From Marisa cornuarietis (lineage: Eukaryota; Mollusca; Gastropoda; Architaenioglossa; Ampullariidae), in contig SMMW01000033.1 in the NCBI GenBank assembly GCA_004794655.1, forward strand, positions 4,313,501 through 4,377,500: 64,000 nt of DNA. The letters run 5' to 3'. Shown one piece after another: positions 46,861 through 60,132 of this stretch. The translations under genes were made by a program, and so were the position numbers. The number at the start of each line of letters is the position of its first letter. Within the stretch, counting starts at the first letter, position 1. A model generated the notes under the pieces. The model had not been told where the DNA came from. It saw only the letters and a program-made list of their open reading frames with translations, and searched no databases.

Positions 46861-47222
46861 TTATCTTATTAGTGGTAACTATACTGCATGTTCTTGGATG
46901 GCATTATATAGCATGTCATGTGTGTTTTTGAGTATTGGTTGTTTTGCACCAAACTGATTAAAATGGCTCCATTCTTGTGCACACATGCCTCTGACTATCT
47001 ACTGTGTGGGTGTGTGATTTATGGTTCTTGCCCAGTTGTATGCACAGGCAAAAGTGTGTATGTGTTCATATATATTTCCTGTACAATGCAAAACGTTTGA
47101 ATGATTTACTACCTTTATGATTACAACAATAATTTTCTTATATCAGTTAAAGTTAACATGTACTTGTCATCATCATATTTTGTAAATATTGGTAAAAATA
47201 TTTTCTTTTGCTGTCTAGAATC

Positions 47223-50200
47223 ATGGCAGAGAAAATAAAAAAGCAAGATGGACAATCAGCTAGCTTTAACATTCCTAAAATCAAGAGAAGTACTAGCCAA
47301 GGTAAGACACTGGCTTAACAATTAAAGGTAGTTACAATTTGATTTTTGATGCATATTAGCCACGTGAATTATTTCAAAGTTTTATTTTAACAACAACGCA
47401 TTTTTGAATTACTGTAATCCTCGCCTATCGTGAGGCTTACATTCCAGAGACTCCAGTGATAGGTGAAAATCCACGAAGTAGTGGCATTATATTTATTTTA
47501 TTATTCATATATGTTTTAAGGCTTTGTAAGCCCTTCCCACACTCCTATAAACTGTTCACTCTTTTATTAACCTTCCCACACTCTTATAAACACTGCATAT
47601 ACTCTTGAACACTTTCTACACTCTTAAACCTACTGCAAAACACCCAGAAATCACATAGAAGATTCACTTGCTTCAAGATTTAAAGAAATGTCTTCCTGCT
47701 GCAACATTTACCATTGTTGGTACATTGTTGGACTATCAGTGAGAAATCTCTGGAACTTGCACCTGCACACAAGGTCAAAGATATTGAATGCTAAGAAAAC
47801 TGCTAAACTTGCCATCATTAATAACTCTAAGAAGAGCCATGCAAAATGTTTAGGTTTTTCCAGAGTTTAATAATATTTTGCAAGCCTTGAAGAAAAAAGT
47901 GTCTGCTATGCGACCAGGATGCAAGATCTATGCTGTCATTTTTAATGAAATGACAATTAAATAATAAGAACTATCTTACAACATTAACAATGTTGAGCGG
48001 GTGAAAAACTCTGGGACGATCGTTGCAAAACAAATGAGGTTAAATTCTTCCAAATTAGCAGACTAAACCAAGACTGTGTAGAAAACCTCTTTTATGTAAT
48101 ATGAGAAAAAGGAAGACATGGAGATAAAGCAAGTCCCCTGCAATTTCGGTTCTTTTGGCGCCAGGTGATGATGGATGGTACCTCATCATGAGGGATGACG
48201 TCACAAATCTAGCTGTGATTGAAGGCCTCAGTCCACATAGAAGAACGAAAGAGCATGAGTTTGTCTGAATGCGTATGGATGATGTCAAAAGATGTGTGAC
48301 CTGAGAGAGAGAATGGTTAAGGGTTGAATAAGAAAAGGCGAAAGAGTGAGACGTTGAACTGAGCAGGGAGGACATTTTGTTCGAACCTGGATTCTAAGCG
48401 CCAAGTCCTTTACACTGAAATATTGTTGTGTATTCAAGAGCCAATGCCGAGTCGTTGTGCCAGTATGTATTTGTAGAAGAATGTTTTGCTGTTGGTAGTC
48501 AAGTTAATTTGAGAGTGACGCATCAACGCCTAGCCGTTACGTCTGTGATCGTTGTAATACCATGAGGAACATTTCAGTCGATATTCTAAATTCTAGTTTT
48601 GCATTGGATTATATGTGTGTGGGGAGCAGTTGGATGGTTACCAGAACATTTCAGTTGAGGATATTCTAAATCCCAGTTTTGCATTAGATTCCAAGTGTGG
48701 AGAGCATTTGGAAAATTACTTATGCATAGACATCTTGGAAGAAGATTGAAACCTATCAAGTTCTGACTGTTGTTACTGAACGGAGGATTGTGCGTTCTGA
48801 AATATCTGTTTCAAGAAAGGTTATAGATGGTAATTAGAAATTCTTTTTTTTTATGTGTAATTTTGTGTTGTTTAGTAAAAGTAGGCAGATCAGCTCAGGC
48901 AAGTAATTTTATTTTATTAGTGTGAAATAACACGTATTTGTCTGGCCCATGCGTGTGATTGGAAGACAGAGTGAGAGAGTGGCATTGTGATAGATATTAC
49001 GGTCTCTTGATATTGAGCAGCATCAGTACTCGGCGCACTCCAGTGATTTCTGATGCAAGATGTGACCAAAGCAAAAGATGTGAAATCTCCCAGTATGCTT
49101 TCATTAACTCTGCCGACAAACTTTTTTTTCCTGAGGACAATATTTAAACTTACATCACTGCTTACATCGCCAAAAAGGTACAAAGGAAAGTGTGCCCAGA
49201 ATGTAAAGAAATTGTTACAGGAAAGCAAGAAGGAACTGTAAGAAAGACCATGTTGTCAATCGACGGGCTGGTAGTCCCAAAAAGCTCAGCTGTTGACCTG
49301 GAGATTATATTCAGAAAATCTGAACAGCTTGTCCATATGGACCCAGCTTGAGCTCGATTTCTGGAACATTTTGAACAGAAATCGAGTTCGCTATATGTCC
49401 CTCCAGCAAATGCAAATCAGCCAATCTGGTTGCCCAATTGTTTTTAAATATACAGCTGCATTTTGCACTGAAAGAAAACAATAGACACTTTTCTGCAGTA
49501 TCCGCAAGTAGAAAAAGAAAAATGTTTAAACTGCAACATCTGTAAATATACGTGTATATATTATATATTTTTGCAAAGGCACTGGGTGTAAAGGGGTTTT
49601 AGATATGTAACAACCATAATCTCTTTGTGTGAAAAAATAATCTGTCCAATTAGAGTTACTTGCAAAACCAATGCTTATGTATACTTGAAACATTTATTTT
49701 TCATTTTGTTTTGTATATCTTTTTTCTAAATAAGAAAGGTTTCCCCTTGAAATATGTTTTCAAGCTCTGTTTCTGAAAAGTATGACAGCGTGCGTGCCTG
49801 CCTGTGTATGTGTGTTGGCAGTACATGATTGTCAGAACAAAGGCACATCATGCCTGAGAAGCTTTTGACATTTACTTGCCTAAAGGGGGGAGTGGCTCAC
49901 TGTGCCCTGAGTGCCGCCAGACTTCAAGCTCTCATATAACAGTGGTCACTTTTGTTGAAACACTTTGGTGCAATGGTAAGCGCCTGTCACCAATACAGTG
50001 AAGGTTGGCTGTCCTGGGTTCAGTTCTCGTCTTGGGCAGGCTGTTCTTTCTCTGCATGTGGAATCTGTTTACAGGGCTAGCTGCCTTGCCGTGATATAGC
50101 CTTAGTTGCTGGCTCGGAGTAAAACACCAACCCCCACTCCCCTCTGCCACACATGCTTTTGTTGCAATTGAAATGTATGTTAACTGTGTTTGCAAATGTC

Positions 50201-53200
50201 TGAAATAAAAAGAAAAATCTTGTGTGTTCTGGTCACAACCAATGTATTCTGTTTTACTTTCTTTCTAAGTGTGGTCCCAAGAATTTTTTTTTTAAAGATG
50301 ATGTCGGCATTGTTCTTGTCTGTCTTGTGTGCATATATGTATTTGCAGCGTATTGCAGATCTCAAATTGTATGTGCAGCGGTGCTAAGAAAAGTGGATGT
50401 AGCCAGCCGAGATGTCCAGGATTTGATGAAGGAGTTTGATCGATCTTTCCTGGATGTCACCTACAAGGACCAATGGAAACTAACCAGTGTAGAGTTCGTT
50501 GACAACAGTTCATTGGAAAAGGCCTACAGGTTCATCTGTAGCTTCATTTTATAATATCTTTCAAGTTAAAATTATTTCAGATCATTTTCTTATGATTGCT
50601 TGTTTTGAAGTTATTGTAAGAGCTGCCATCAGTGTGTTTGATAGATAGGTAAAAAGCTTTACACTCCAGAATGAAGCATGGGCAAACAGCTATAACCTTT
50701 GGTTCATTTTGAAGTAGAATTTTCATGCTGAATACTAGTTTCATATTTGTTGTGTGAATCAGATCGGGTAGGTCTTTAAAGCATTGTAGGACATGTGGTA
50801 ACCTTAATGAGGAAGTAACAATCGCCCCAGTTAGGGTCTAGAGTGGCTTGTTGACAAGCCTGAGGGCTCTTTATGCAAGAAGTCGGGCGTATGTGCCAGG
50901 GTACAGGTGTTGTGTGGGTAGAAGCATAAAGGTGTTGTAAGAGGTAGACAACCTTAAGGTTGGCAGATTGAGTGGGAACAATGATGGACAGGCAATTGGA
51001 GTACTGAAATCCACCTAACCACCAGCGTAGAGTCATTACTACTTGAACAGTTGTAAAAACGGAGCTAAGTTGATGTTCATGTGAGAGTGTATGGTAGTAA
51101 TAACGAGAGGTGACAGCACTGAAATAATGGAAGTATGTTTTAGCATGGATAATACTGGGACACTCTCTAGGCTAGTCCTTTTGATTGTATGTATTTTTTG
51201 TTTGTGTTAAATAAATCTTTTATTATTGTTATATGTTAAATCACACGTTGAGTCTTGTGTTCAGGGAACAGCAGGGGTGGGGCTTGTGAGCTGCATAGTG
51301 AAACTGAGAGATCAACGTGTGATTATCGTATATATGGTTCCCCTGCAAGTTTATGTTGACATGGGCAGCTAGAGTTGAACCTATCACCCACGTGCCTGGT
51401 TCCTATGGGCTAGTATTCACGTTCTGGCTTGGAAACCAGGAAAGCTGCAACACTGTCAAATACCACATGGGTCATTCAAGTTTAGTTTAAAGTTACACTT
51501 TTGTTATCAGTTCATTCCTTAGTGCTTTACAATTATTAGATGTAATTTATACTCTGTACTCCAAAACTACAGCTAGTCCTTAACTTTTTGTAAGTATTTT
51601 AAAGCTATAGTCAGCAGTAGTTCTGCCTCAGTCACGTTGTTCAATACTTTAAAAAAAGAAAGCTTTTATTCTTGCAGTAAAGGATTTTTTTAAAACTAAA
51701 TTCTTGTGTTACATTAGTAAATACTAATACTGATATTGCAGTTTGCCTAATGTTTCATTGTCTTTTATAATTTCAGAAAAAAAAGAGCTGAGCTGAAAGA
51801 TGGTGGGCGGAATGCTCGAGAACTTCTGGAACTGCTTAGTTATATGCCGTTCAAGAAAGCTAGTTTTGCAGTAGGAGTTGCAAAAGAAGGCTTGCTTGTG
51901 AAATCTCACACTAATCATTATCTAGGTAAAAGCTGGTGTTAATCATAAACTTAAACGTTTGTGTAGTGGTGCATTTTGTGTAAGGATGCACGTCTGTAAT
52001 TGCTTGCATACTCACCAGATATGACAGTATCTGCAGGCATGTAACAGTTTAGTACAGCTAGAAGAATCACCCTAAATGGGACCCTAAGATAATGTCATAC
52101 AATCAAAAATGCTGAAAATGAAGTGACGGGAAACTGGAGGGAGGGGATGTATAAGAGAATATAAAATCACAGCATTAAGATCTAGTTAATAAATGTGCTA
52201 GAGTTTTGCAGACTATATAGGTTATGCCTCTGTCCTAAGAAGTTAAACCTTGATGTTAGGCAATATTGGAGAAAATATGTCCCCATTTTTTTTATTTAAA
52301 TAAAAGTAATGGGAGATAAAAATGTATGAATAAGATGGTTTGTGGCTATTACCCTTGGACTGATACAGTAAATATGCTTCATATGCATTTACAGTAAAAT
52401 AAAAATATAGAAAATATAACAGGCAGAGGTATCATATTTCATTACATCAATTGCTTAATTTTTGAAGTTGGTTCTTAAAAATTGTTTTCACAAGATAACA
52501 GCGATTATGTGTTTGATCATAATGTTGGGAATTAGATGCACCAAATGTGTTTCAGGTGATTGTAGCTTTGGAGTACATGTTTGTAAACACGCTGATCCAG
52601 TGCTTCGGTCTGGTGAGAGTGTCAGAGAAGCTCACGTAATGGTTTTCAAAGTGAGTTGATTAGTGATCTTTCATTTGTTTAGATATAGATAATGGTAACA
52701 CTGTTTGTGCATTACCTTGGTGAAAACATTGCACCATTGCATCGCTTATCCTGCAAAAAATGAACCTCCCCAACCTCCCAGAAAAAAAACGAGCTTGTGG
52801 CATGTGAGAACAATGATTGATATAGATGGGAGTTGATGAGACTGCTAATCATGCTGATGCTGAACTCATTTTGCTGTTACGACTTCTGATAAGGCAGATT
52901 TTGTCAGTGAATCAAGGCATAACTCAGTCTTTACTGAACACAAGTCTAAGCGCGGTTCTGAACCCTTGGACGGATGTATTTACCCCTTTTTCAAAAAATC
53001 ATAAAAAAGTAGAACAACTCAAATTGATAATGATAGATCAAAATGTAGAGAAAGGGAACAGCCTAACCTTGTGTTTGCTTGAAAACACACTTTTATAGTA
53101 TTCCCAACAGATAATGAGCTAAAAGAAAACTCCCGCAATGTAAATGAAATAACATAAGGGAAGAAACTACTGAAACCGTTAGGAAATAGTCCACCATGAT

Positions 53201-56200
53201 TCCCTCCCTTTAAAAACTAGTCCAGGCAATCAAAAAATTTCGTTTGTAAGAGGGGAAAGATGTAAACAAATGGTCGAGCGCCATTTTGAATTATCCAAAA
53301 GTACGTTGCGGTTTACTCAATTTGACATGGATTTGTACTTCAACAACCGCAAAGGAGAAGAAAATAGTAAGTAATATTTAAATTCTAATGTATATTCTAA
53401 TAAAACATATGTTTGTTTGGTACTTATGTCTGTATATATTGTGTAAATAATTTTTTAGTTCTAAAACACGTACAGTTCATTTGATTTTAGTACTCGAAGA
53501 CAAAACCTATGTATCTTAAAACTTACACCAAGTGAATGTTTTAAAAAGCTCGTTAAAACAGTGTATTACAGATGGTTATCTTTACTGTAGGTTAATAAAT
53601 ATAAATTTTCAAAGCTGCCGGTCGAAATTTCAATACCGGGAATTTGCTAGCCTTTTTCCAAACAGAAGGACAGGTAGCGTGGGAAAATGCAAAGACTTCC
53701 TGTTAAAACTTCCTACATTTTTTAAGAAAGACAATTGTGTTCAGAAATGAATAAGCTATCTTATTTATTTTTTCTTCTAAAAAACCCCCCCGATGTTTAA
53801 GAGTAACAACATTTAAAAACTGCATCACACCATAGGGTGCGAACCCGGCTCAGGCAAAGATCACGTGATCGCCCCTATGAAGGCGATCCGTAAGGAAAGA
53901 GTTAATCATATTTTGGGAATTAATATGGCGTAATGAACTTTTTATGGTGTGTTTGTTCTAGTTTCTTGTTTTGTTTAATATTTTGAGTTATCAGAATTTC
54001 TGCTTCATATCTCCTGCAGTATTTTAGTGATTTTTTTTCTGTGTGACAGATTACACCAGGACGCTGCAAAGCAGTTGTAAGCAACAGAGCAAGCAGGCTT
54101 GAACCAACACCTAACTATGACTGTCATGTTAGCAGTGTTCAACCAAAATCAAATGACTCCTACATGGACCAGCTTAATAGGTCTCAGGTATGGTATTGTC
54201 AAATAATGTTATTCAACCTTGTGCAAATTAGGATACAGATTTGACGTGACATAAAATATTGATGGTTTAACACTTTTTTGTGTGTCGTTCCCACAGAAGC
54301 GAAAAAAACACAGTGACTATTTTGCATGCTGTAATGTGAACTGGGTAGTGTCAAAAAACATGCTCTGAGTAAACAAATGAATAAATAATGGAGGAAACTG
54401 TTGGCTTCTTCGGGGATTGTTTTATCATGAATTACTCACCTTAAAGGGCTTAAATCCGCGGTTCTCAACCTGGGGGACGTGCCCCCTTAGGGGGGCGCGA
54501 CTTGCTGACAAGGGGGCCACAAATGCGGTCATTTTCTCATATCTCATATAGGTATTAGTGGCTATGGGGGGCGCGCGGACCTACCTTTTTCGTCTGGGGG
54601 GGGCGTCACAAGTAAAAGGTTGAGAAACGCTGGCTTAAATGTTGAACCAGTCAGGTACTTTGTTATATTCTAAAATAGGCAATGTGTCCGTTGGTCAAGA
54701 GACATGTTTGAGACAGTTGCTGACATGGATTAGTACTCCAACAACAGAAAATGACAAATAGTTAAGTTATATTTGAGGTCTAATGTAAAGTCTAATGAAA
54801 TATTGTTTGGCACTTTGTATATATTGTGCATTTTTTTAATTGCTGCCTTGTAACCTACTTTTATGACAGGAGATTTCTGTTCCATACAACTATCATCTTT
54901 ACTTTGAATTAAGTATAAAAAACAAAAACTATATTTCTTTACTTTGTGCCTCCACTCCTGTTGAATAGCTTGATTTTTTTGTCCATGTTGAATGAGTTGA
55001 GAGGATTTTAATGTCTAAGGAAAATATCTAAGATCCTTATTCATGTTGATAAATGAAAATCAGTACAAGCTACATGCTAACTTGTTTAAGCACCTTAATA
55101 CTCATGAATATGAGCTGTCTATGCTTTTCATTGTGAGACATGTTTCAATGACTGCTGAATACATTTAAACATCTTTTTGATATGCTGAACAATAATCATT
55201 TTTGTACCTAATAAAAATTATGCTTGGAGTTGGTTTGAGCTGTTACAAAACTAAAATTTAACTTAATAAACTATCAGCTTATAAAGTATGTTTTGAGCAG
55301 TGACTAATACAAAAAGGTGTAAAAGTTTTTGCATGTGTTACAGATGTATCTCTATGAATATGATGAAAATGCAGAGGCTTGCAAGCGTCCCAGGCATTGT
55401 TTACCTTATGCTGTTCTACACTTGGAAATGAAGAGACAAGTTGAAAAACAGAAGACACATCTCCCTGTCAATCCAAATCTTATTTCTCCATCTGCTGCCA
55501 GTGCTGGATGGACATCATCCACTCGCTGGACAGTTCCAGAAGCTCCTAGAAGTCAAGCACAGGAAGTTAACACTGTGGCTTGCAAATCTCTGACAAAGAT
55601 CACAGCACAGGAAAGAGAATCTTGTAACAAATCAACACCTTTAAAAATGTCACATCTGCCAACTGATGCTGAATTCTTGAGGTCTCCATCCTATCAAGAA
55701 GCTGTTGTTGTTTCGAAGTCCAGTGTGTATGCTTCATCAAACTCTGGTCAAGGGACCTCAGACCGAGTCAAGGGAGAAGCAATCCAAACATGTGATACAG
55801 GTGGGAAAACATTTCCTCAGTTAGGAAAAGGAAATGATGACAGGGCTATCGATGAAGGAACTAAGGAGGTGACTGGCACCAAATACCAGAGTGCAGTTTG
55901 TCCTAAAAGGGATCCAAGACTAAAACATAACACTACTGATGATGCTGACAACAAGATTAATTCAGAAAGAGATAGTCCCTTAGCTCGAGCAAGTGATAAG
56001 AACAACTTTCAGCAACCAGAAACCGATTCTTTAGGGTTATCATTTCGTTTCCTTAGTGAATCAAAACCGCAGCACCATTCAGATACACACAGTGGAATCA
56101 GTTTGCCAACTGAACAGGCCTTGCATCAAGGAAAGACTGACTTTACTGGGTGTTCCAAAGACAGAAGGAAGGCAGACCTAGAACTCAAAGATGGCACTGG

Positions 56201-59200
56201 TAATGACTGCACCACAAATAATTTTAACTCTCCTATACAAGATATGATAAAGAAAGTGAATAAACTCTTTGGTCGTGGAGTACATTCTTCAGATGAAGAA
56301 GTAGACAGCAACATGGAAAAACTGACTGGTAGCAATAGTAAGGGTGTCATGGATGAGATAGATGATGGTCATCCTTTCAATTCTTGGGGACTGACATGGA
56401 AAGGAGATGAATGTGGTTTTGATGACAAAGAAGTATCTAGAAAGAAGACAGATAACCAGAGTTCCAGAAAGCCAGACAAACAGTTGAACAGTAAACAGAA
56501 TATAGGAAAAGGAAGGGACTTGAACAAATTTGACGATCAGTGGTGTGCAGTGCCCTTAGATACTGTGCCCATTCTCAGTGATAATGATTTGGCATCTTTG
56601 TGTAGCACCAGCAACCAGACTTTGACTGCAAGCTGGGAAAAGAGCAAAGGAATGGGAGTTCATCTTACAAAATCAGTTGCTGCAAGACAAACTTGCATGA
56701 CAGGGTCGGATGATTTCACTAAAGATTTTCTTGATATAGATGACTATATGACTTTTGAGAGAGCAGTTGTTGCCAGCAGCTGTATAGCAGTGACTAAAAG
56801 TGACAGTTTATATCATGAAAATTTGAAGCATGGAAACATTGGAAGAATCGTGTCTGAAAGTGGTGAATTGGCTACTATAGGGCAGTCACCAGGCATTAAA
56901 TCTGTCTCTGAAGGAAAAGTTGATATAAAGACAGATAGCAACACAACAGTCTCTCATACTTTATGTGTGGCAAATGTGAACAGAGAAAATCGACTGAAGT
57001 CTAGTTCTGATGCAAAATGTTCTGCAATACGCAGTTCAGAACCTTACACCTTATTGCCAGCAGGTGTCTTGAAACCTGCATTGAAAAGAAATGGCCGTGA
57101 ATTTGCTGGAGGGAGAAAGAAGCTGTCTTTTAATGATTACAAACAGATGAGAGAGAAACTGGCTTCTCAAGAGCAGAAACAGAGTGAAGAGATCGAAAAC
57201 CAAAAAGCTGAACTTTCTGTGTTGTGTAAAACTGAGGTCAGTGCTTCAGCATGCAGTTTAGGCCAAGAGCCTGCTTCCTTGATAGAGGAGGCAAACACCA
57301 CTCAAAATGCATTTGAATTGTTAAAATCTTTCACCCAAAATGCCCAGAGATCTCTAGGTCTTTTTAATGCATGCAAAGATGCAAGCCTAAGTAATGGTGC
57401 TGAAAAGGAAAGTAAACAACGAAAAGGAGAATCAGACTTAAAAGCTGCTATACCTCAGATTCATTTTTTGCCATTTAACCTCAAAGACAACAGAGTAGAT
57501 GCAACTACTAGGGAGACAGAAAAAACAGACATGCATTCTGCTTTTGGTAATGTTTCAGCTCAGACTGAACAAAATAAAAAGAGTGCTTTAGGTATGGCAG
57601 GTGTTTATAGTTCTGGTTCTGATCTCAAACAACCAGATCAGATCTCTTCTAAACAACACAATAAGCATGCTAACAAGAATCTTCATGATCTCAGTCCTGA
57701 CATCTCTGTGCCTGTTGTTGGTAGTGTCGAGAAGATTCATCCTAGAGGGACCAAGTATTCCAGTTTGAGCAAAGAAATAGCTGGTTCAGGTGCTGCTGTG
57801 CATGAATGTGAAAATCCTGAAACAGCAAACTTACAGACAAAAAAGCCAGTAACATTTGAAATGTTAAAGAAAGGTGGATTGCAGATCAATGGTTCTGCCA
57901 AACTGTCACAGGGTAAGAAGCATGAAGTCGTAGAATCACAGCCTGTTTTGTCAGTTTCCAAAAGAAGGAAAAAAAGAAGGCCAGGAAAGAAAAGACAACA
58001 CCAAACCATAGAACAGAATCAGAAGCTGCTACATACCTGTGACGTCATTCTAGAGGAAAATCATATGTCGTCAGCTACAGAATGTATTTCTAAAAGTTCG
58101 AAATCTTGTCCTCTTGTTCTTTTGTCTTCAGGCTCTGGAAAGCAGAAGAAAAATTTGGCTTTGAGTCAAAATGTTAAAGAAGAGAATACATTTCAGTGCG
58201 TGCCTTCAAAAAGCCAGCATAAAATTGATGAGCAAAATGTACCACCTAAACAAGGAAAGGAAAAAAGAAAACATCATGCCAAACAATCGCCAGATTGTAC
58301 AGAAACCAAAGACTACGAAGAAGCCATGGTGCGGTTAGCTAAAGGTCTGCGACCAAAAGGCTTTATCTATGTGGGAGGCCTGGGAAAAAACCCAAGTGAT
58401 GATCCTCTACCTGTACTGGACAGAAAGATCAGAATGAAGAAATTAGCAGTATGTATGCTTTGACCACGGTAACTTAGGTTACAGCAGGCATATTATCATG
58501 CTATGTAAAACACATTTTTTTCTGTCACAGTAGACATGAATCATAATCTCAAACTATTAACTTTGTTGTTGCTCTTTTCTTAACCTATGGTAGGGTTTGA
58601 GGCCACTTTTTTATCATTTCATTATGTTTTAATTTTAATTTTTTTTTTTAATCTAGAGGAGCAGGCTGTAGTGTTTAGTACTGAAAAAATAAAGATCTTT
58701 TGCTTTGTTACTTGTTGTAAGACATGACTGCTGTAGAATGTGCAAGTGAAAACTAGTAGTTCATTGGCAAAGGTAACTAGTGGGTTAGACTGCTTTATAT
58801 TAAGTTGATTTAAACGTTTGTTTATATATTAAGGTGAATGTCATGCTTGAGTGGTGTGCCTTTATTATGACAAGTCTGTCCTTCCAATAGTCAATGGTTT
58901 TTGTTGTTAATGATACCCTTCCCCAAGAAACTACTCTTTCTTACCATAGAAATCTCTGCTGTATATCACATGGTGATTTCTGATGATACATAAGTCCATC
59001 TGTCATGTTGTCCATGAAAGTTGAAGTATTTAGATTAATATTATTCAACGTTTTCTTTAGGATAAGTCAGAAACTGGTCAGCCATCACCCGAGCCTTATA
59101 CTGTCAGTCCATGCTGCCTGCCAAAGAAGCTAACAGTTAAAAAAACATTCAAGAAGAAGAAACAGGTGCGTGCATTTTTACTTTTTTTCCCTTGTCTTCT

Positions 59201-60132
59201 TTGCTCTGACACCATTTGCTTTGTTTCTTTGGCTTCTGTTTATCATTATTGTATAAACTGTTGCTGTTTTCTGCAGGCTTCTAGTCTGAGAGTGCAGATC
59301 TGTTCTTGCAAAATGCCTTAGGGCCATTTTCCTAAACAGTCATTAGACTTTAGTTAGAAATGCTAGTGCAGTCTGTTGACAACTAAAATTCTATATGAGA
59401 CAATCCCTGAAATGACCACCAGTCAGACAACTACGTTCTAACCCACCATTTTGTTTTAGATTAATTCTGCCAAACTTCTTGATAATTGTCAAGATAATCA
59501 AAACAACTTTTTTATGTCTCTTTCTCCATAGACACACCCTGCCCACAAAAAAAGAAAAGAAAATGTTTAGATAACCTGCTAGTATGATTACAGTGTTATT
59601 TTTTTGTGTCTGCTCTATCTTTTATTGACTTTGTGCAAACTTTCAAAACTTGGGTTGAGGCCCGCCATGGCTAATTCTCTTGGTTTGCTTAATTGTGCAC
59701 ATCAAAAATAAATTGCAAATTTTGTCAGTCCCAGTAATCCACACTGACTAGGTGCATTTTATGTTTCCCATCCCTCAGGTAAAGGGTATGACAGGTTATA
59801 AGAAAAAAAGAAAAAGGAGAATGAAAATGGAGGACTTTATTCAAAACCCCAGCAGTGTGGTGGAAGATGAGGACATTAATATCAATGACTTCCAGTTTGA
59901 TGACCCATTAGACTTTTCAGAGACAATTCCATATGAGACAGCGCCTTGTTTAGGTGGTGAGTTGGCATCATCCATACAATCCAAAGAAGGAGGAGAAGGA
60001 AAACAGAACTGTGATAAGTCAGTAATCATCAAACACAGTGCATCTGCATCAAGTCTTGGCATCACCAGCTGGACTGATGCTCTTGTCAGGCCCAGTCTGC
60101 AGCCTCGAGTCTTGCTGGTAGATCTGGTGAAG
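47223..60132 (+). CDS. TASOR/TEX15-family protein (DUF3715 pseudo-PARP), 5' part, 8 coding exons seen, continues off the right side
   Basis: Coding exons are 47223-47301, 50349-50529, 51777-51925, 52556-52650, 54050-54187, 55344-58448 (3105 bp), 59061-59165 and 59779-60132; all phases agree, giving 1402 residues with no stop. Residues about 27-240 match the DUF3715 domain of TASOR, TASOR2 and TEX15: FDRSFLDVTYKDQWKLTSVE, then LEKAYRKKRAELKDGGR, then FGVHVCKHADPVLRSGE, then DCHVSSVQP, then MYLYEYDE, then CLPYAV. In vertebrates TASOR scaffolds the HUSH complex, which silences retroelements through H3K9me3, and TEX15 acts in piRNA-directed silencing. The giant exon (residues 215-1249) is Ser/Lys/Glu-rich and probably disordered, with a basic nuclear-localisation-like cluster (KRRKKRRPGKKRQ, near 1090). 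Exons 7 and 8 are again basic, then acidic. Which family member it is cannot be decided without the C-terminal part, which lies beyond 60132 and probably beyond the window. Confidence 0.83.
47410..47660 (+). mobile_element. Degraded Tigger-like element, second copy
   Basis: It begins 'actgtaatcctcgcctatcg' and continues 'ccacgaagtagtgg', then repeated 'acactcttataaac' words. It parallels the left half of the 5465-6295 element. The right end is not clear. Confidence 0.55.
48567..48720 (+). repeat. Two-copy tandem duplication of about 78 bp
   Basis: 'aacatttcagtcgatattct' to about 48643 is followed by a second version starting 'aacatttcagttgaggatat'. The copies share 'attctaaat', 'agttttgcatt' and 'gtgtgg' at the same spacing and differ by substitutions and short indels. 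It is non-coding and lies in intron 1 of the TASOR-like gene. Confidence 0.6.
49150..49350 (+). pseudogene. C-terminal fragment of a DNA-transposon transposase
   Basis: The frame opening at 49151 reads YITAYIAKKVQRKVCPECKE, then a GLVVPKSS block, then LEIIFRKSE, and a stop at about 49348. The layout 'YIAGYI..K....C..C...' followed by 'GGL..PS......+..E..F' is a recurrent C-terminal pattern of P-element/THAP9-like and similar transposases. The upstream part (48920-49146) has an open frame that could belong to the same element but shows no motif. I call it a relic. The exact superfamily is uncertain. Confidence 0.45.
49955..50150 (+). mobile_element. tRNA-derived SINE copy upstream of TASOR-like exon 2
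   Basis: Same family as 10657-10828: head 'ttggtgcaatggtaagcgcc', B-box-like 'gggttcagttctcg', core 'gatatagccttagttgctgg', end 'gtaaaacaccaa'. It ends about 200 bp before the exon acceptor at 50348. Confidence 0.8.
50530..51776 (+). other. TASOR-like gene intron 2
   Basis: The middle part (50780-51320) is less AT-rich and looks like an old repeat in reverse orientation, but I could not assign it. There is no coding exon here: the reading frame passes cleanly from the 50529 donor to the 51777 acceptor. Confidence 0.4.
52651..54049 (+). repeat. TASOR-like gene intron 4 with a segment duplicated in the next intron
   Basis: The stretch at about 53327-53450 ('tgacatggatttgtacttca ...') recurs with substitutions at about 54718-54840 ('tgacatggattagtactcca ...'), sharing 'caacaac', 'ttctaatg/gtctaatg' and 'tatatattgtg'. 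It is either two copies of a transposon or a local duplication. The short open frame at 53532-53750 has no recognised domain. A near-palindromic 'gatcacgtgatc' lies at 53861. Confidence 0.5.
54456..54632. mobile_element. hAT-like MITE with exact 8-bp target duplication GCTTAAAT
   Basis: The 177-bp element has inverted ends CCGCGGTTCTCAACC and GGTTGAGAAACGCTG. GCTTAAAT is repeated at 54448-54455 and 54633-54640. Ends of the CAGCGGTTCTCAACC type with 8-bp duplications are typical of hAT elements. A broken relative lies in reverse at about 18345-18440. Confidence 0.88.
58449..59060 (+). other. TASOR-like gene intron 6
   Basis: AT-rich intron after the giant exon, with a T-rich run near 58640. 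No exon or repeat was recognised. Confidence 0.4.

Noticed and set aside
53272..53375. Start codon with an open frame (MVERHFELSKSTLRF) ending at a GTAAGT donor inside a TASOR-like gene intron
   Set aside because: Attractive as an alternative first exon, but the segment is a repeat shared with 54718, and it has no acceptor and no phase match tested by evidence.
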